Shown: positions 1 through 8,950, counted from the stretch's first letter. The stretch is 52,380 nt of DNA from Alterluteimonas quercicellularis (GCF_021191635.1 NZ_JAIWPR010000045.1:1-52380); one strand, 5' to 3'. The notes: generated from the sequence alone by a model not told the origin. Numbers and translations: made by a program.

Positions 1-252
1 ATCGGCGGCATGGACGCGTTCGCGCGCGGGCTGGAGGTGGCGCACGCGCTGCTGACCGAGTCGCCGTGGGAGCGGTGGCGCAAGGATCGCTACGCCAGCT
101 TCGACGGCGGCGACGGCCAGGCCTTCGGGCAGGGCGGGCTGTCGCTCGCCGACCTGTGCGGCATCGCGGCCAGGGCCGCCGGCGAGCCCGAGCAGCGCAG
201 CGGCCGCCAGGAGGCCTACGAGAACCTGCTCAACCAGTACCTGCTGCGCTGA
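1..252 (+). CDS. xylA: Xylose isomerase, C-terminal fragment
   Basis: The gene is cut by the left edge of the window; 83 residues of the C-terminus remain, in frame from base 1, ending at a TGA. Xylose isomerase interconverts D-xylose and D-xylulose in the cytoplasm. The fragment has the family's typical ending: an MDAFARGL helix start, an RYASFDGG stretch, a SLADL segment, and a final SGRQE...[10 protein letters not shown]. The gene converges on the LacI regulator and sits beside the glucuronoxylan operon, so it would process xylose released by those enzymes. A palindromic repeat unit lies just past the stop. The family assignment is firm; metal ligands and active-site residues lie outside the window. 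Confidence 0.93.
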   Translation: MGGMDAFARGLEVAHALLTESPWERWRKDRYASFDGGDGQAFGQGGLSLADLCGIAARAAGEPEQRSGRQEAYENLLNQYLLR

Positions 253-261
253 CGACGGTTG

Positions 262-284
262 GTCGCGCGCGAGCGCGCTCCTAC
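262..284. repeat. Single REP-like unit between xylA and the LacI gene
   Basis: One inverted unit (TCGCGCGCGA-GCGCGCTCCTAC) lies between the convergent xylose isomerase and LacI genes, 10 bases after the xylA stop. No partner unit is visible, so it is a solo copy. Confidence 0.85.
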
Positions 285-297
285 GGATCGCCGCGCG

Positions 298-1365
298 TCA
301 GCGCTTCTTCCGCGCCTCCGCCGGGGGCGCCACCGAGTCGCGGCGCACCAGTTCGTGCGCGACCACGTGATCCACGATCAGCCGCGTCTCGCGGTCGCCG
401 CGGCGGATGCCGCGCAGCAGGGTGTCGATGGCGGAATCGGCCATCGAGGCGATCGGCTGGCGGATCGTGGTCAGCTCCGGCCACACCGTGGTCGCGGCCG
501 AGCTGTCGTCGAAGCCGACCACCGACAGGTCGCGCGGCACGTCCAGGCCGCGCCGGTGCGCGACCGAGACCGCGGCAGCGGCCATGTCGTCGTTGCTGGC
601 GAAGATCGCGGTCGGCGCGCGTCGCTTCGCCAGCAGGCGCTCGGCCGCGTCCAGGCCCGAGCGGTAGGTGAAGTAGCCCTGCTCGACCAGCTTGGGATCG
701 AAGGCGATGCCGGCGGCGTCGAGCGCCGCGCGGTAACCTTCCAGGCGGCGCGCGCTGGCGGTCTGGTTGGGGTCGCCCTTGATGTAGCCGATGCGCTGGT
801 GGCCCAGCGAGACCAGGTACGCGGTCATCTCGCGGCTGGCGCGGTAGTCGTCGATGCGCACGCAGGAGATCTCGTCGCGGGAGCGGCCCGAGGCGATCGC
901 CACCGTGGGCACGCCGGCGTCGGCCAGCTCCGACACCACGGCTTCCGATTCGCACAGCGGCGGCGGCAGGATCACCCCGGCCACGCTCTTGGCCAGCGCG
1001 CGCGCGGCCGTGCGCTCGGCCTCCACGTCGGAAGGATCCCAGGCCTCGACCACCAGCTGCACCGCCGCGCGCGAGGCGCCGCGCAGCGCGCCCACCACCA
1101 GCTCGCTCAGGTAGGCCGCGCTGGGGTTGGTGAAGATCAGCGCGATGCGCATGCCCGGCGCCGCCGCCAGCTGCCGTGCGGCGGGATTGGGGGTGTAGTC
1201 CAGGTCGCGCACCGCCTGCATGACCAGGTCGCGGGTCGCCGGGCGCACGTTGCTGTTGCCGTTGACCACGCGCGAGACCGTCATCGGCGACACGCCCGCG
1301 TGTCGCGCCACCTCGTGGATGGTGGCTGCGCGTCCCCTGCGCCGGACCGATTTCTTCTCGTTCAA
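298..1365 (-). CDS. LacI-family transcriptional regulator of the xylan locus
   Basis: The N-terminus is a LacI helix-turn-helix (TIHEVARHAGVSPMTVSRVV) with a YTPNPAARQL hinge segment, followed by a periplasmic-binding-protein-like effector domain containing PTAIFASNDDMA and LSVVGFDDS. I chose the TTG at 1365 (355 aa) because a GGAG at 1374-1377 lies 8 bases upstream. An ATG at 1404 with a GAGG 5 bases upstream is also possible, and the frame stays open to 1425. The gene is divergent from the alpha-glucuronidase operon, and a xyl-box-like operator lies between them, so it most likely represses the operon until a xylan-derived sugar binds. Regulator identity is firm; the ligand is inferred from context. 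Confidence 0.92.
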   Translation of the reverse strand: MNEKKSVRRRGRAATIHEVARHAGVSPMTVSRVVNGNSNVRPATRDLVMQAVRDLDYTPNPAARQLAAAPGMRIALIFTNPSAAYLSELVVGALRGASRAAVQLVVEAWDPSDVEAERTAARALAKSVAGVILPPPLCESEAVVSELADAGVPTVAIASGRSRDEISCVRIDDYRASREMTAYLVSLGHQRIGYIKGDPNQTASARRLEGYRAALDAAGIAFDPKLVEQGYFTYRSGLDAAERLLAKRRAPTAIFASNDDMAAAAVSVAHRRGLDVPRDLSVVGFDDSSAATTVWPELTTIRQPIASMADSAIDTLLRGIRRGDRETRLIVDHVVAHELVRRDSVAPPAEARKKR

Positions 1366-1447
1366 GCCGTTCGTCTCCGGTGTGCCGCCACCGCAACGCC
1401 TCATCTTAGCCTCGGATCGCGGCATGTGGACGCTGGTCGAGTCGCGA

Positions 1448-1461
1448 TGTTACCGTTACCA
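1448..1461 (-). promoter_or_regulatory. xyl-box-like LacI operator
   Basis: Read on the minus strand the site is TGGTAACGGTAACA. It matches, at 12 of 14 positions, the xyl-box that I remember for the Xanthomonas campestris xylan regulon (TGGTAGCGCTAACA). It lies between the divergent LacI regulator and the alpha-glucuronidase, 64 bases before the ATG at 1526. The sequence is seen directly; the consensus is recalled, not looked up, and binding is inferred. Confidence 0.7.
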
Positions 1462-1525
1462 AAACGCCGGCGACAGGCGTACCAGCGAACACGGCGGCGC
1501 CCCCGGGCGCCGCGAGGGAGGGCGG

Positions 1526-3733
1526 ATGAAGGCAGCAGGCATGCCGGGCCGGGTCGTGCGCGGGCGTCCGCGCGCAGCGGGCCTTGGGTTGCGATGGGCA
1601 GCGGCGATCGCGCTGCTCTGCGCGGCGATCGCGCCCGTGGCGGCGGAGGACGGCTACGACCTCTGGCTGCGCTACGCCCAGGCCGGTGCCGAACGGCCGG
1701 CGGCGTCGCCGCGCATCGCCCAGCTGGTCGCCGCGGACGCCACCCCGACCCAGGTCTCGACCCGTGACGAACTGCTGCGCGGCCTGCACGGGCTGCAGGG
1801 CCAGGCGCCCGAAATCGCCGTGCAGGTCGACCGTGAGGGCGCGCTGCTCGTCGGCACGCCGCGGTCATCGCCCGCGATCGCGCGCCTGCGCCTGGACCTC
1901 GGCGAGCTGGGCGAGGAGGGCTATCTGATCCGCAGCCTGCGCATCGACGGCCATCCGGTCACGGTCGTCGCCGCCAACACCGACGTCGGCGCGCTCTACG
2001 GCGCCTTCGCCTTCCTGCGCCTGCTGCAGACCGGGCAATCCATCGCCGACCTCGACCTGCGCGACGCGCCGAAGCTGCGCCACCGCGTGCTCAACCACTG
2101 GGACAATCTCGACCGCTACGTCGAGCGCGGCTACGCCGGTCAGTCGATCTGGGACTGGCACCGGCTGCCCGGCTGGCTCGACCCGCGCTACACCGACTAC
2201 GCGCGCGCCAACGCCTCGGTCGGCATCAACGGCACCGTGCTCAACAACGTCAACGCCAGCGCCGACGTGCTGACGCCGATGGTCCTGGAGAAGGTCGCCG
2301 CGCTGGCGGACGTCTTCCGCCCCTGGGGCATCCGCGTGTACCTGTCCGCGCGCTTCAGCGCGCCGATCGAGATCGGCGGGCTCGATACCGCCGACCCGCT
2401 GGACCCGGCCGTGCAGCGCTGGTGGCGCGCCAAGGCCGACGAGATCTATGCCCTGATCCCGGACTTCGGCGGCTTCCTGGTCAAGGCCAACTCCGAGGGC
2501 CAGCCCGGCCCGCAGGACTACGGACGCTCGCACGCCGACGGCGCCAACCTGCTGGCCGATGCGCTGGCCCCGCACGGCGGCATCGTGATGTGGCGCGCCT
2601 TCGTTTACTCCCACGAAGAGCCGGACGACCGCCACAAGCAGGCGTACACCGAGTTCGTGCCGCACGACGGCGCGTTCCGCGACAACGTCATCGTGCAGGT
2701 GAAGAACGGCGCGATCGACTTCCAGCCGCGCGAGCCCTTCCATCCGCTGTTCGGCGCGATGCCGAAGACCCCGCTGATGATGGAGTTCCAGATCACCAAG
2801 GAATACCTCGGCTTCTCGACGCACCTGGCCTACCTCGGGCCGCTGTACGAGGAGGCGCTGCGCGCCGACACGCAGGTGCAGGGCGAAGGCTCGACGGTCG
2901 CCCGGGTGCTCGACGGCTCGCTGCACGGGCAGCGGCTCACCGGCATCGCCGGGGTCGCCAATATCGGCAGCGACCGCAACTGGAGCGGCTCGCACTTCGA
3001 CCAGGCCAACTGGTACGCCTACGGGCGGCTGGCCTGGGACCCCGAACTGTCGGCGCGCGACATCGCCGGGGAATGGGCACGCATGACCTTCTCCAGCGAC
3101 CCGGCCGTGGTCGAGCCCATCGTCGGCATGATGATGGCCTCGCGCGAGGCGGTGGTCGACTACACCGGCGCGCTCGGCCTGCACCACCTGATGGGCCGCG
3201 GCCACCACTACGGCCCCGGCCCCTGGGTCGACGGCGGCCCGCGCGCGGACTGGACCTCGGTCTACTACCACCGCGCCACCCGGGACGGCATCGGCTTCGA
3301 CCGCAGCCGCCGCGGCAGCGACGCGGTCTCGCAGTACGCGCCGCCGGTGGCCGAGGTGTTCGACGATCCCGACCGCGTGCCGGAAGAACTGTTGCTGTGG
3401 TTCCATCACGTGCCCTGGGATCGCCGCATGGCCTCGGGCCGCACGCTGTGGGACGAACTGGTGCACCGCTACGATCGCGGCGTCGCCACCGTGCGCGACA
3501 TGCGCACGACCTGGGCCGGCCTGGACGGGCGCATCGACGCCGAGCGGCATGCGCAGGTCGCCGCCTTCCTCGCCATCCAGGAACAGGAAGCGCAGTGGTG
3601 GCGCGACGCCAGCATCGCCTACTTCCAGTCGATCTCCGGGCGCCCGCTGCCCGCCGGCGTCGCGGCACCGGCGCGTTCGCTGGCGGACTACCAGGCGCTG
3701 GAGTTCCCGCATGCGCCGGGGGATACGCAATGA
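1526..3733 (+). CDS. agu67A: GH67 alpha-glucuronidase, exported
   Basis: The 735-residue protein removes (4-O-methyl)glucuronate from the non-reducing end of xylo-oligosaccharides. The ATG at 1526 follows GGAG at 1517-1520 and opens a signal peptide with hydrophobic core AAAIALLCAAIAPVAA, so the enzyme is probably periplasmic. The GH67 catalytic set is intact: E324 in NSEGQPGP (general acid), D398 in NGAIDFQ and E426 in ITKEYLG. The D-to-E spacing of 28 is the same as in characterised family members. It is the first gene of the operon and its stop overlaps the next start (ATGA). The open frame extends upstream of 1526 but has no signal peptide there. Length is normal for the family. Confidence 0.96.
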   Translation: MKAAGMPGRVVRGRPRAAGLGLRWAAAIALLCAAIAPVAAEDGYDLWLRYAQAGAERPAASPRIAQLVAADATPTQVSTRDELLRGLHGLQGQAPEIAVQVDREGALLVGTPRSSPAIARLRLDLGELGEEGYLIRSLRIDGHPVTVVAANTDVGALYGAFAFLRLLQTGQSIADLDLRDAPKLRHRVLNHWDNLDRYVERGYAGQSIWDWHRLPGWLDPRYTDYARANASVGINGTVLNNVNASADVLTPMVLEKVAALADVFRPWGIRVYLSARFSAPIEIGGLDTADPLDPAVQRWWRAKADEIYALIPDFGGFLVKANSEGQPGPQDYGRSHADGANLLADALAPHGGIVMWRAFVYSHEEPDDRHKQAYTEFVPHDGAFRDNVIVQVKNGAIDFQPREPFHPLFGAMPKTPLMMEFQITKEYLGFSTHLAYLGPLYEEALRADTQVQGEGSTVARVLDGSLHGQRLTGIAGVANIGSDRNWSGSHFDQANWYAYGRLAWDPELSARDIAGEWARMTFSSDPAVVEPIVGMMMASREAVVDYTGALGLHHLMGRGHHYGPGPWVDGGPRADWTSVYYHRATRDGIGFDRSRRGSDAVSQYAPPVAEVFDDPDRVPEELLLWFHHVPWDRRMASGRTLWDELVHRYDRGVATVRDMRTTWAGLDGRIDAERHAQVAAFLAIQEQEAQWWRDASIAYFQSISGRPLPAGVAAPARSLADYQALEFPHAPGDTQ

Positions 3734-5796
3734 GTGGCGGCCCCCACCCAACCCTCCCCCGCAAGCGCGGGAGGGCCGTTGGTCACCTCTCCCGCCTGCG
3801 GGGGAGGTCGGCGCCGCTGGCGCCGGGTGAGGGCAGCGCGCCCGGCGGGGCTCATGCGCCGCTGCTCGCCTTCCTGCTCGCACTCGCGCCGCTCGCACAC
3901 GGCGCAGATCCCCAGGCAGCGCTGCTGCACCCCCTGTTCCAGGACCACGCCGTCCTCCAGCGCGATCGCCCACTGCGCCTCCACGGCGACGCGCCCGCCG
4001 GCGAGACCGTCCACGTCCAACTCGCCGGACATCACGCCACCGCCCGTGCCGACGCATCCGGTCGCTGGCAGGCCGAGCTGCCGCCGCTGCCCGCCGGCGG
4101 CCCGCACACGCTGACCGCGCGCGCCGGCGCTTCGATGCAGACCGTCCGCGACCTGCTGGTGGGCGACGTCTGGCTGTGCTCGGGCCAGTCGAACATGGAA
4201 CTGCAGGTCTGGCGCTCGCTCGATGCGCGCGCCGAGATCGCCAACGGCGACCAGCCCGCGATCCGCCTGTTGACCGTGCCGCAGGCCGGCAGCCCGGTGC
4301 CCCAGGCGCGCTTCCCGCAGTCCGCGGCCTGGCAGGTCGCCACGCCCGAGACCGTGCGCGACTTCTCCGCCGCCTGCTTCTACTTCGCCCGCGAGCTGCG
4401 CAAGACCGTCGACGTGCCGATGGGGCTGATCAACGCGTCCTGGGGCGGCTCACGTATCCAGGCCTGGACCAGTGGCGAGGCGCTGCGCGCCGGCGGCCAC
4501 CCGGGCGAGGACCTCGACGTGCTGGCGCTCTACGCCGACGACCCGGTGCAGGCGGCCGCCCGCTGGGGCGAGCGCTGGGGCGCCTGGTGGTTGCAGGCGC
4601 CGGGCGTCGCCGCCGGCGACCGGCCCTGGGACGACGCATCGCACGGCGACTGGCGCGAGGCCCCGCGTGGGCTCGGCGCCTGGGAGCGCTGGGGCGTGCC
4701 CGAACTCGCCGCGTTCGACGGCATGCTCTGGTACCGCACCACGGCGACCCTGACCGCCGCGCAGGCGGCGCAGGACGCGACCCTCGTGCTCGGGCCCGCC
4801 GACGAGATGGACGTCGCCTGGGTCAACGGCATCGCGGTCGGCAGCACCTACGGCGCCGGCACGCCGCGCGAGTACCCGCTGCCGCGCGGCCTGCTGCGCG
4901 CCGGCGACAACACCGTGGTCGTCAACGTGCTCGATACCTACCGCGACGGCGGTCTGGCCGGTCCCGCATCCGCGCACAGGCTGCGTTTCGCAGACGGCAC
5001 CGCCGCAGCGCTCGACGGCGGCTGGCGCTACCGCATCGTCCCGCCGGAGACCGGCACGCCGCCGCGCGCGCCGTGGCAGTCCGCTGCCGGGCTGTCCACG
5101 CTGTACAACGGCATGATCGCGCCGCTGGCCGGCACCGCGCTGCGCGGCGTGCTCTGGTACCAGGGCGAGTCCAATACCTTCGAGGCCGACGCCTACGCCG
5201 GCCTGCTGCGTGGCCTGCGCGACGACTGGCGCGCGCGCTTCGGCGATCCGCAGCTGCCGTTCCTCGTCGTGCAGCTGGCCAACTACGGCGCTCCGGCGGA
5301 CGCGCCCGGCGACAGCGGCTGGGCCGCGTTGCGCGAGGCGCAGCGCCGCGTCGCCGCCGAGCCGCACGGCGCGCTCGCGGTGGCCATCGACATCGGCGAG
5401 CGCGACGACATCCACCCGCCGAACAAGCAGGCGCTCGGCCGCCGGCTCGCGCGTGCCGCGCGGCACGTCGTCTACGGCGAGGCGCTGTCGCCCAGCGGCC
5501 CGGTGCCGCGCAGCGCACGGCGCGAGGGCGGGGCGGTCGTGGTGAGGTTCGACGACGTCGAGGGCGGCCTGGTCGCGCCTGGCGCGTCGGGGCCGGTCGG
5601 CTTCGAGCTGTGCGGCACGGAGGCCGGCAGCTGCCGCTGGGCGCAGGCCACGCTGGACGGCAACGCCGTGCGCCTGCACGCGCCGGACGTGCCTGCGCCG
5701 GTCCGCGTGCGCCACGCCTGGGCCGACAACCCGCTGGTCAACCTGTTCGACCGCGCCGGCCTGCCGGCAGGGCCGTTCGAGATCGAGGTTCCGTAG
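3730..5796 (+). CDS. SGNH sialate O-acetylesterase-like (acetylxylan) esterase, exported
   Basis: This 688-residue protein belongs to the sialate 9-O-acetylesterase (SGNH/GDSL) family. In a xylan operon it most likely removes acetyl groups from acetylated glucuronoxylan fragments. S154 in CSGQSNME is the expected nucleophile, YQGESN surrounds E480, and H562 in DIHPPNKQ is the expected catalytic histidine. A sandwich-like insertion (about residues 330-400) separates the two halves. The ATG at 3730 overlaps the upstream stop. Oddly, about 35 N-terminal residues are the translation of an interspersed palindromic repeat (about 3740-3835), ahead of the hydrophobic core APLLAFLLALAPLAHG. No ATG, GTG or TTG in frame lies between the repeat and that core, so the repeat appears to be coding. 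Confidence 0.9.
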   Translation: MSGGPHPTLPRKRGRAVGHLSRLRGRSAPLAPGEGSAPGGAHAPLLAFLLALAPLAHGADPQAALLHPLFQDHAVLQRDRPLRLHGDAPAGETVHVQLAGHHATARADASGRWQAELPPLPAGGPHTLTARAGASMQTVRDLLVGDVWLCSGQSNMELQVWRSLDARAEIANGDQPAIRLLTVPQAGSPVPQARFPQSAAWQVATPETVRDFSAACFYFARELRKTVDVPMGLINASWGGSRIQAWTSGEALRAGGHPGEDLDVLALYADDPVQAAARWGERWGAWWLQAPGVAAGDRPWDDASHGDWREAPRGLGAWERWGVPELAAFDGMLWYRTTATLTAAQAAQDATLVLGPADEMDVAWVNGIAVGSTYGAGTPREYPLPRGLLRAGDNTVVVNVLDTYRDGGLAGPASAHRLRFADGTAAALDGGWRYRIVPPETGTPPRAPWQSAAGLSTLYNGMIAPLAGTALRGVLWYQGESNTFEADAYAGLLRGLRDDWRARFGDPQLPFLVVQLANYGAPADAPGDSGWAALREAQRRVAAEPHGALAVAIDIGERDDIHPPNKQALGRRLARAARHVVYGEALSPSGPVPRSARREGGAVVVRFDDVEGGLVAPGASGPVGFELCGTEAGSCRWAQATLDGNAVRLHAPDVPAPVRVRHAWADNPLVNLFDRAGLPAGPFEIEVP
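3740..3836. repeat. Interspersed palindromic repeat (CTCCCGC type), inside a coding region
   Basis: The stretch contains two small palindromes, CCCTCCCCCGC-AAGC-GCGGGAGGG and CCTCTCCCGCCTGCGGGGGAGG, followed by CGCCGCTGGCGCCGGGTGAGGG. This arrangement is typical of intergenic repeats in high-GC gammaproteobacteria. Here it lies inside the esterase reading frame, between start codon and signal-peptide core. A relative lies at 5803-5932. Confidence 0.7.
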
Positions 5797-5802
5797 CCGT
5801 TG

Positions 5803-5932
5803 CCGTTCCCTTCTCCCGCTCGCGGGAGAAGGTGCCCCGCAGGGGCGGATGAGGGCATCGATCGCGCCTGCGGCGCGCCCCCATCCGCCTTCGGCACCTT
5901 CCCCCTCAGGCGGGGGAAGGGGGCCATCGCCA
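5803..5932. repeat. Interspersed palindromic repeat pair (CTCCCGC type), intergenic
   Basis: It fills most of the gap between esterase and mannonate dehydratase. CCTTCTCCCGCTCGCGGGAG opens the left part and CACCTTCCCCCTCAGGCGGG closes the right part, with further short inverted matches (GATGAGGG, CCATCCGCC). It is of the same kind as the repeat at 3740-3836. It could act as a transcript-stabilising or attenuating structure within the operon; that function is inferred. Confidence 0.65.
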
Positions 5933-5961
5933 CATCCACAACCGCATCCAGAGCCGCCCGC

Positions 5962-7215
5962 ATGTCCACCCCCGCCGAATCCAGCCGCTACAGCAGCCGC
6001 AACGATCGCGAGATCGTCGAGGCCAAGGTCATCGTCACCTGCCCCGGCCGCAACTTCGTGACACTGAAGATCGTCACCCGCTCCGGCGTCCACGGCTTGG
6101 GCGACGCCACGCTCAACGGCCGCGAGCTGGCGGTCGCGGCCTACCTGCAGGAGCACGTGGTGCCGAACCTGATCGGCCGCGACGCCGGCCGCATCGAGGA
6201 TCTGTGGCAGTTCCTCTACCGCGGCGCGTACTGGCGGCGCGGCCCGGTCACGATGACCGCGATCGCCGCCGTCGACGTGGCGCTGTGGGACATCCTCGGC
6301 AAGATGGCCGGCCTGCCGCTGTACCAGCTGCTCGGCGGCCGCTCGCGCGAGGGCGCGCTGGTCTACGCGCACGCCAACGGCCGCGACATCGCCGAGGCCA
6401 GCGACGAGGTCGGCAAGTACATCGAGCAGGGCTTCCTCGCGGTGCGCGCGCAGTGCGGCGTGCCGGGCGTCAAAAAGGCCTACGGCATCTCCACCAGCGG
6501 CAAGCCCTACGAGCCGGCCGAGAGCGAACTGCCGGCCGAGACCGTTTGGAACACCCCGCGCTACCTGGAGACCGTGCCGAAGCTGTTCGAGCGGCTGCGT
6601 GCCGATCATGGCCAAGACGTCGAACTGCTGCACGACGTCCACCACCGGTTGAGCCCGATCGAGGCCGCGCGGCTGGCGCGCGATGTCGAGCCGTACCGGC
6701 TGTTCTGGCTCGAGGACGCGACGCCCGCGGAGAACCAGCAATCCTTCGAGCTGATCCGCCAGCATTCGGTCACCCCGCTCGCGGTCGGCGAGGTGTTCAA
6801 CTCGATCTGGGACTGCAAGCACCTGATCGAGCGGCAGCTGATCGACTACGTCCGCACCACGATCGTCCACGGCGGCGGCATCACCCACATCCGCCGGCTT
6901 GCCGACTTCGCCGGCCTGCACCAGGTGCGCACCGGCTTCCACGGCGCCACCGACCTGTCGCCGCTGACGATGGGCGCCGCGCTGCACTTCGACACCTGGG
7001 TGCCGAACTTCGGCATCCAGGAGTACATGTTCCATGGCGAGGAAACGAACGCGGTGTTCCCGCACGACTACGTCTTCCGCGACGGCCGCCTGCACGTCGG
7101 CGACACCCCTGGCCACGGCGTCGACCTCGACGAGGCGCTGGCCGCGAAGTACCCGTACGCGCCGAAGCAATTGCCGATCGCCCGCCTGGAAGATGGCGCC
7201 ATGTGGGACTGGTGA
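5962..7215 (+). CDS. manD: D-mannonate dehydratase, enolase superfamily (ManD type)
   Basis: The cytoplasmic enzyme dehydrates D-mannonate to 2-keto-3-deoxygluconate (EC 4.2.1.8), a step of glucuronate breakdown. It is of the enolase-superfamily ManD/RspA type, not the unrelated UxuA fold. Metal ligands D225, E251 and E277 have the 26/26 spacing of the Novosphingobium enzyme, and H227 (DVHHR) and a tyrosine in AYGIS fit the two general bases. The characteristic [15 protein letters not shown] stretch follows a 15-residue N-terminal extension beyond the usual start, giving 417 residues against about 402. It sits third in the operon, after a repeat-filled gap, and its stop is one base from the next ATG. 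Confidence 0.94.
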   Translation: MSTPAESSRYSSRNDREIVEAKVIVTCPGRNFVTLKIVTRSGVHGLGDATLNGRELAVAAYLQEHVVPNLIGRDAGRIEDLWQFLYRGAYWRRGPVTMTAIAAVDVALWDILGKMAGLPLYQLLGGRSREGALVYAHANGRDIAEASDEVGKYIEQGFLAVRAQCGVPGVKKAYGISTSGKPYEPAESELPAETVWNTPRYLETVPKLFERLRADHGQDVELLHDVHHRLSPIEAARLARDVEPYRLFWLEDATPAENQQSFELIRQHSVTPLAVGEVFNSIWDCKHLIERQLIDYVRTTIVHGGGITHIRRLADFAGLHQVRTGFHGATDLSPLTMGAALHFDTWVPNFGIQEYMFHGEETNAVFPHDYVFRDGRLHVGDTPGHGVDLDEALAAKYPYAPKQLPIARLEDGAMWDW

Positions 7216-7216
7216 C

Positions 7217-8950
7217 ATGGAGATCACCGTAGGAGCGCGCTCGCGCGCGACGCTTTTTTCGCGGAGCCGTGCACGAAGCGCATCGCGCGCGAGCGCGCTC
7301 CTACAGGGGCTCCTGCTGATGGCGCCCGCGTTGGCGGCGCCGGCGCCGGTGCTGTTCGACTGGTTCGAGTACACCGGCCGCGACGCGGCGCTCGCGCAAC
7401 CGATGCCCGACGGCCACTACCGCAACCCCATCCTCGCCGGCTTCTACCCGGACCCGAGCATCGTCCGGGTCGACGACCGGTACTACCTCGTCAACTCCAG
7501 CTTCGGCTACTTCCCCGGCATCCCGATCTTCGAGAGCCGCGACCTGGTGCGCTGGACGCAGCTCGGCCACGTCATCGACCGCCCGGAACAGCTCGACGTC
7601 GACGGCCTGCGCATCTCGCGCGGCATCTTCGCGCCGGCCATCGAGCATCGCGACGGCATCTTCTACGTCGTCACCACCGCGGTCGATGCCGGCGGCAACT
7701 TCGTCGTCACCGCCACCGATCCCGCCGGCCCGTGGTCGAACCCGCACTGGCTGCCCGAGGTCGACGGCATCGACCCGTCGCTGTTCTTCGACGACGACGG
7801 CAGCGCCTGGCTGCTCAACAACGGCGCACCCGAGGGCACGCCGCGCTACGACGGCCACCGCGCGATCTGGCTGCAGCGCTTCGACCCGGACACGCTGCGC
7901 ACCGTGGGCCCGCGCCACGTGCTGGTCGACGGCGGCGCCGACCCGGGCACGAACCCGATCTGGATCGAGGGCCCGCACCTGTACCAGCGCGACGGCTGGT
8001 ACGTCCTGACCAGCGCCGAGGGCGGCACCGGCCCGCAGCATTCGCAGGTCGTGCTGCGCAGCCGCGACATCCGGGGCCCGTACGAGCCCTACGCGCACAA
8101 CCCGATCCTGACCCAGCGCGACCTGCCTGCCGATCGCCCCGCGCCGGTCACCAACGCCGGCCACGCCGACCTCGTCGAGGCGCCGGACGGCCGGTGGTGG
8201 GCGGTGTTCCTCGCCAGCCGCCCCTACGAGGGCGACCACTACAACACCGGTCGCGAGACCTTCCTGCTGCCGGTCGAATGGCGCGACGGCTGGCCGACGA
8301 TCCTCGACCGCGGCCAGGCCATCCCGTACGCCGCGCCGGCGCCTGCCGCGATGCCCGGCGCCATCGCGCAGGCGCCGCTGGCCGGCAACTTCAGCTGGCG
8401 CGACGACTTCGACGGCCCCGCGCTCGATCCGCTGTGGACCTTCGTGCGCGTGCCCAGGCAGCCATGGGCCGATCTCGCCGCGCATCCCGGCAAGCTCGCC
8501 GTGCGCCCGCTGCGCGACGGCCTCGACAGCCTGCACAACCCCGCCTTCCTCGCCCGTCGCCAGCAGCACCTCGCCTTCGAGGCCGGCACCGCGCTCGTCG
8601 TGCCCGCCGAGCCCGGCGTCTCCGCCGGCCTCGCGCTGTTCCAGAACGAGCGCCACTGGCTGTTCCTCGGCGCGCGGCGCACGGGGCAGGGCGCCGAACT
8701 GTTCCTCGAACGCCAGCACGGCGATGCGCGCGACATCGTCGCCACCGCCGCGATCGACGGCAGCGCGCCGCTGACGCTGAAGGTCGTCGCCGATGGGGCG
8801 GACCATGCCTTCGCCTACGACGACGGAAGCGGCTGGCAGTGGCTCGCGCGCGGCGTCGATGGCCGCCTGCTCAGCACCGAGCGCGCCGGCGGCTTCGTCG
8901 GCGCCACCCTCGGCCCGCACGCCCGCCTCGATCCGGAGCCTGCCGAATGA
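7217..8950 (+). CDS. GH43 beta-xylosidase / alpha-arabinofuranosidase, exported
   Basis: The 577-residue protein has a GH43 five-bladed propeller (about residues 65-380) and a C-terminal concanavalin-like beta-sandwich. The catalytic triad is present: D79 in YPDPS (base), D186 in GIDPS (pKa modulator) and E251 in WIEGPH (acid). It would release xylose or arabinose from xylan oligomers. The ATG at 7217 starts one base after the previous stop. Residues about 5-29 are a translated copy of the GTAGGAGCGCGC palindromic repeat (7229-7304), which gives an arginine-rich n-region and runs into the hydrophobic core LLQGLLLMAPALAA. An in-frame ATG at 7319 would leave too short a signal peptide. Its stop overlaps the next start (ATGA). 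Confidence 0.93.
   Translation: MEITVGARSRATLFSRSRARSASRASALLQGLLLMAPALAAPAPVLFDWFEYTGRDAALAQPMPDGHYRNPILAGFYPDPSIVRVDDRYYLVNSSFGYFPGIPIFESRDLVRWTQLGHVIDRPEQLDVDGLRISRGIFAPAIEHRDGIFYVVTTAVDAGGNFVVTATDPAGPWSNPHWLPEVDGIDPSLFFDDDGSAWLLNNGAPEGTPRYDGHRAIWLQRFDPDTLRTVGPRHVLVDGGADPGTNPIWIEGPHLYQRDGWYVLTSAEGGTGPQHSQVVLRSRDIRGPYEPYAHNPILTQRDLPADRPAPVTNAGHADLVEAPDGRWWAVFLASRPYEGDHYNTGRETFLLPVEWRDGWPTILDRGQAIPYAAPAPAAMPGAIAQAPLAGNFSWRDDFDGPALDPLWTFVRVPRQPWADLAAHPGKLAVRPLRDGLDSLHNPAFLARRQQHLAFEAGTALVVPAEPGVSAGLALFQNERHWLFLGARRTGQGAELFLERQHGDARDIVATAAIDGSAPLTLKVVADGADHAFAYDDGSGWQWLARGVDGRLLSTERAGGFVGATLGPHARLDPEPAE
7229..7304. repeat. REP-like inverted pair inside the GH43 coding sequence
   Basis: Two inverted copies of the unit GTAGGAGCGCGC-TCGCGCGCGA (7229-7250 and 7283-7304) flank a loop that starts CGCTTTTTTCGCGG. 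Each unit contains two perfect 10-bp palindromes (GAGCGCGCTC, TCGCGCGCGA). Elsewhere in the window the same element is intergenic; here it is read as the N-terminus of the GH43 enzyme. Confidence 0.9.

Noticed and set aside
2422..3729. Long upstream extension of the esterase reading frame, antiparallel in content to the GH67 gene
   Set aside because: It overlaps the clearly coding alpha-glucuronidase in another frame and is Arg/Ala/Gly-rich, as expected of a high-GC shadow frame; the family domain begins after 3730.
1865..4057. 730-codon open frame on the minus strand
   Set aside because: It lies antisense to GH67 and the esterase, has repetitive Arg/Val/Gly composition and no domain motifs.
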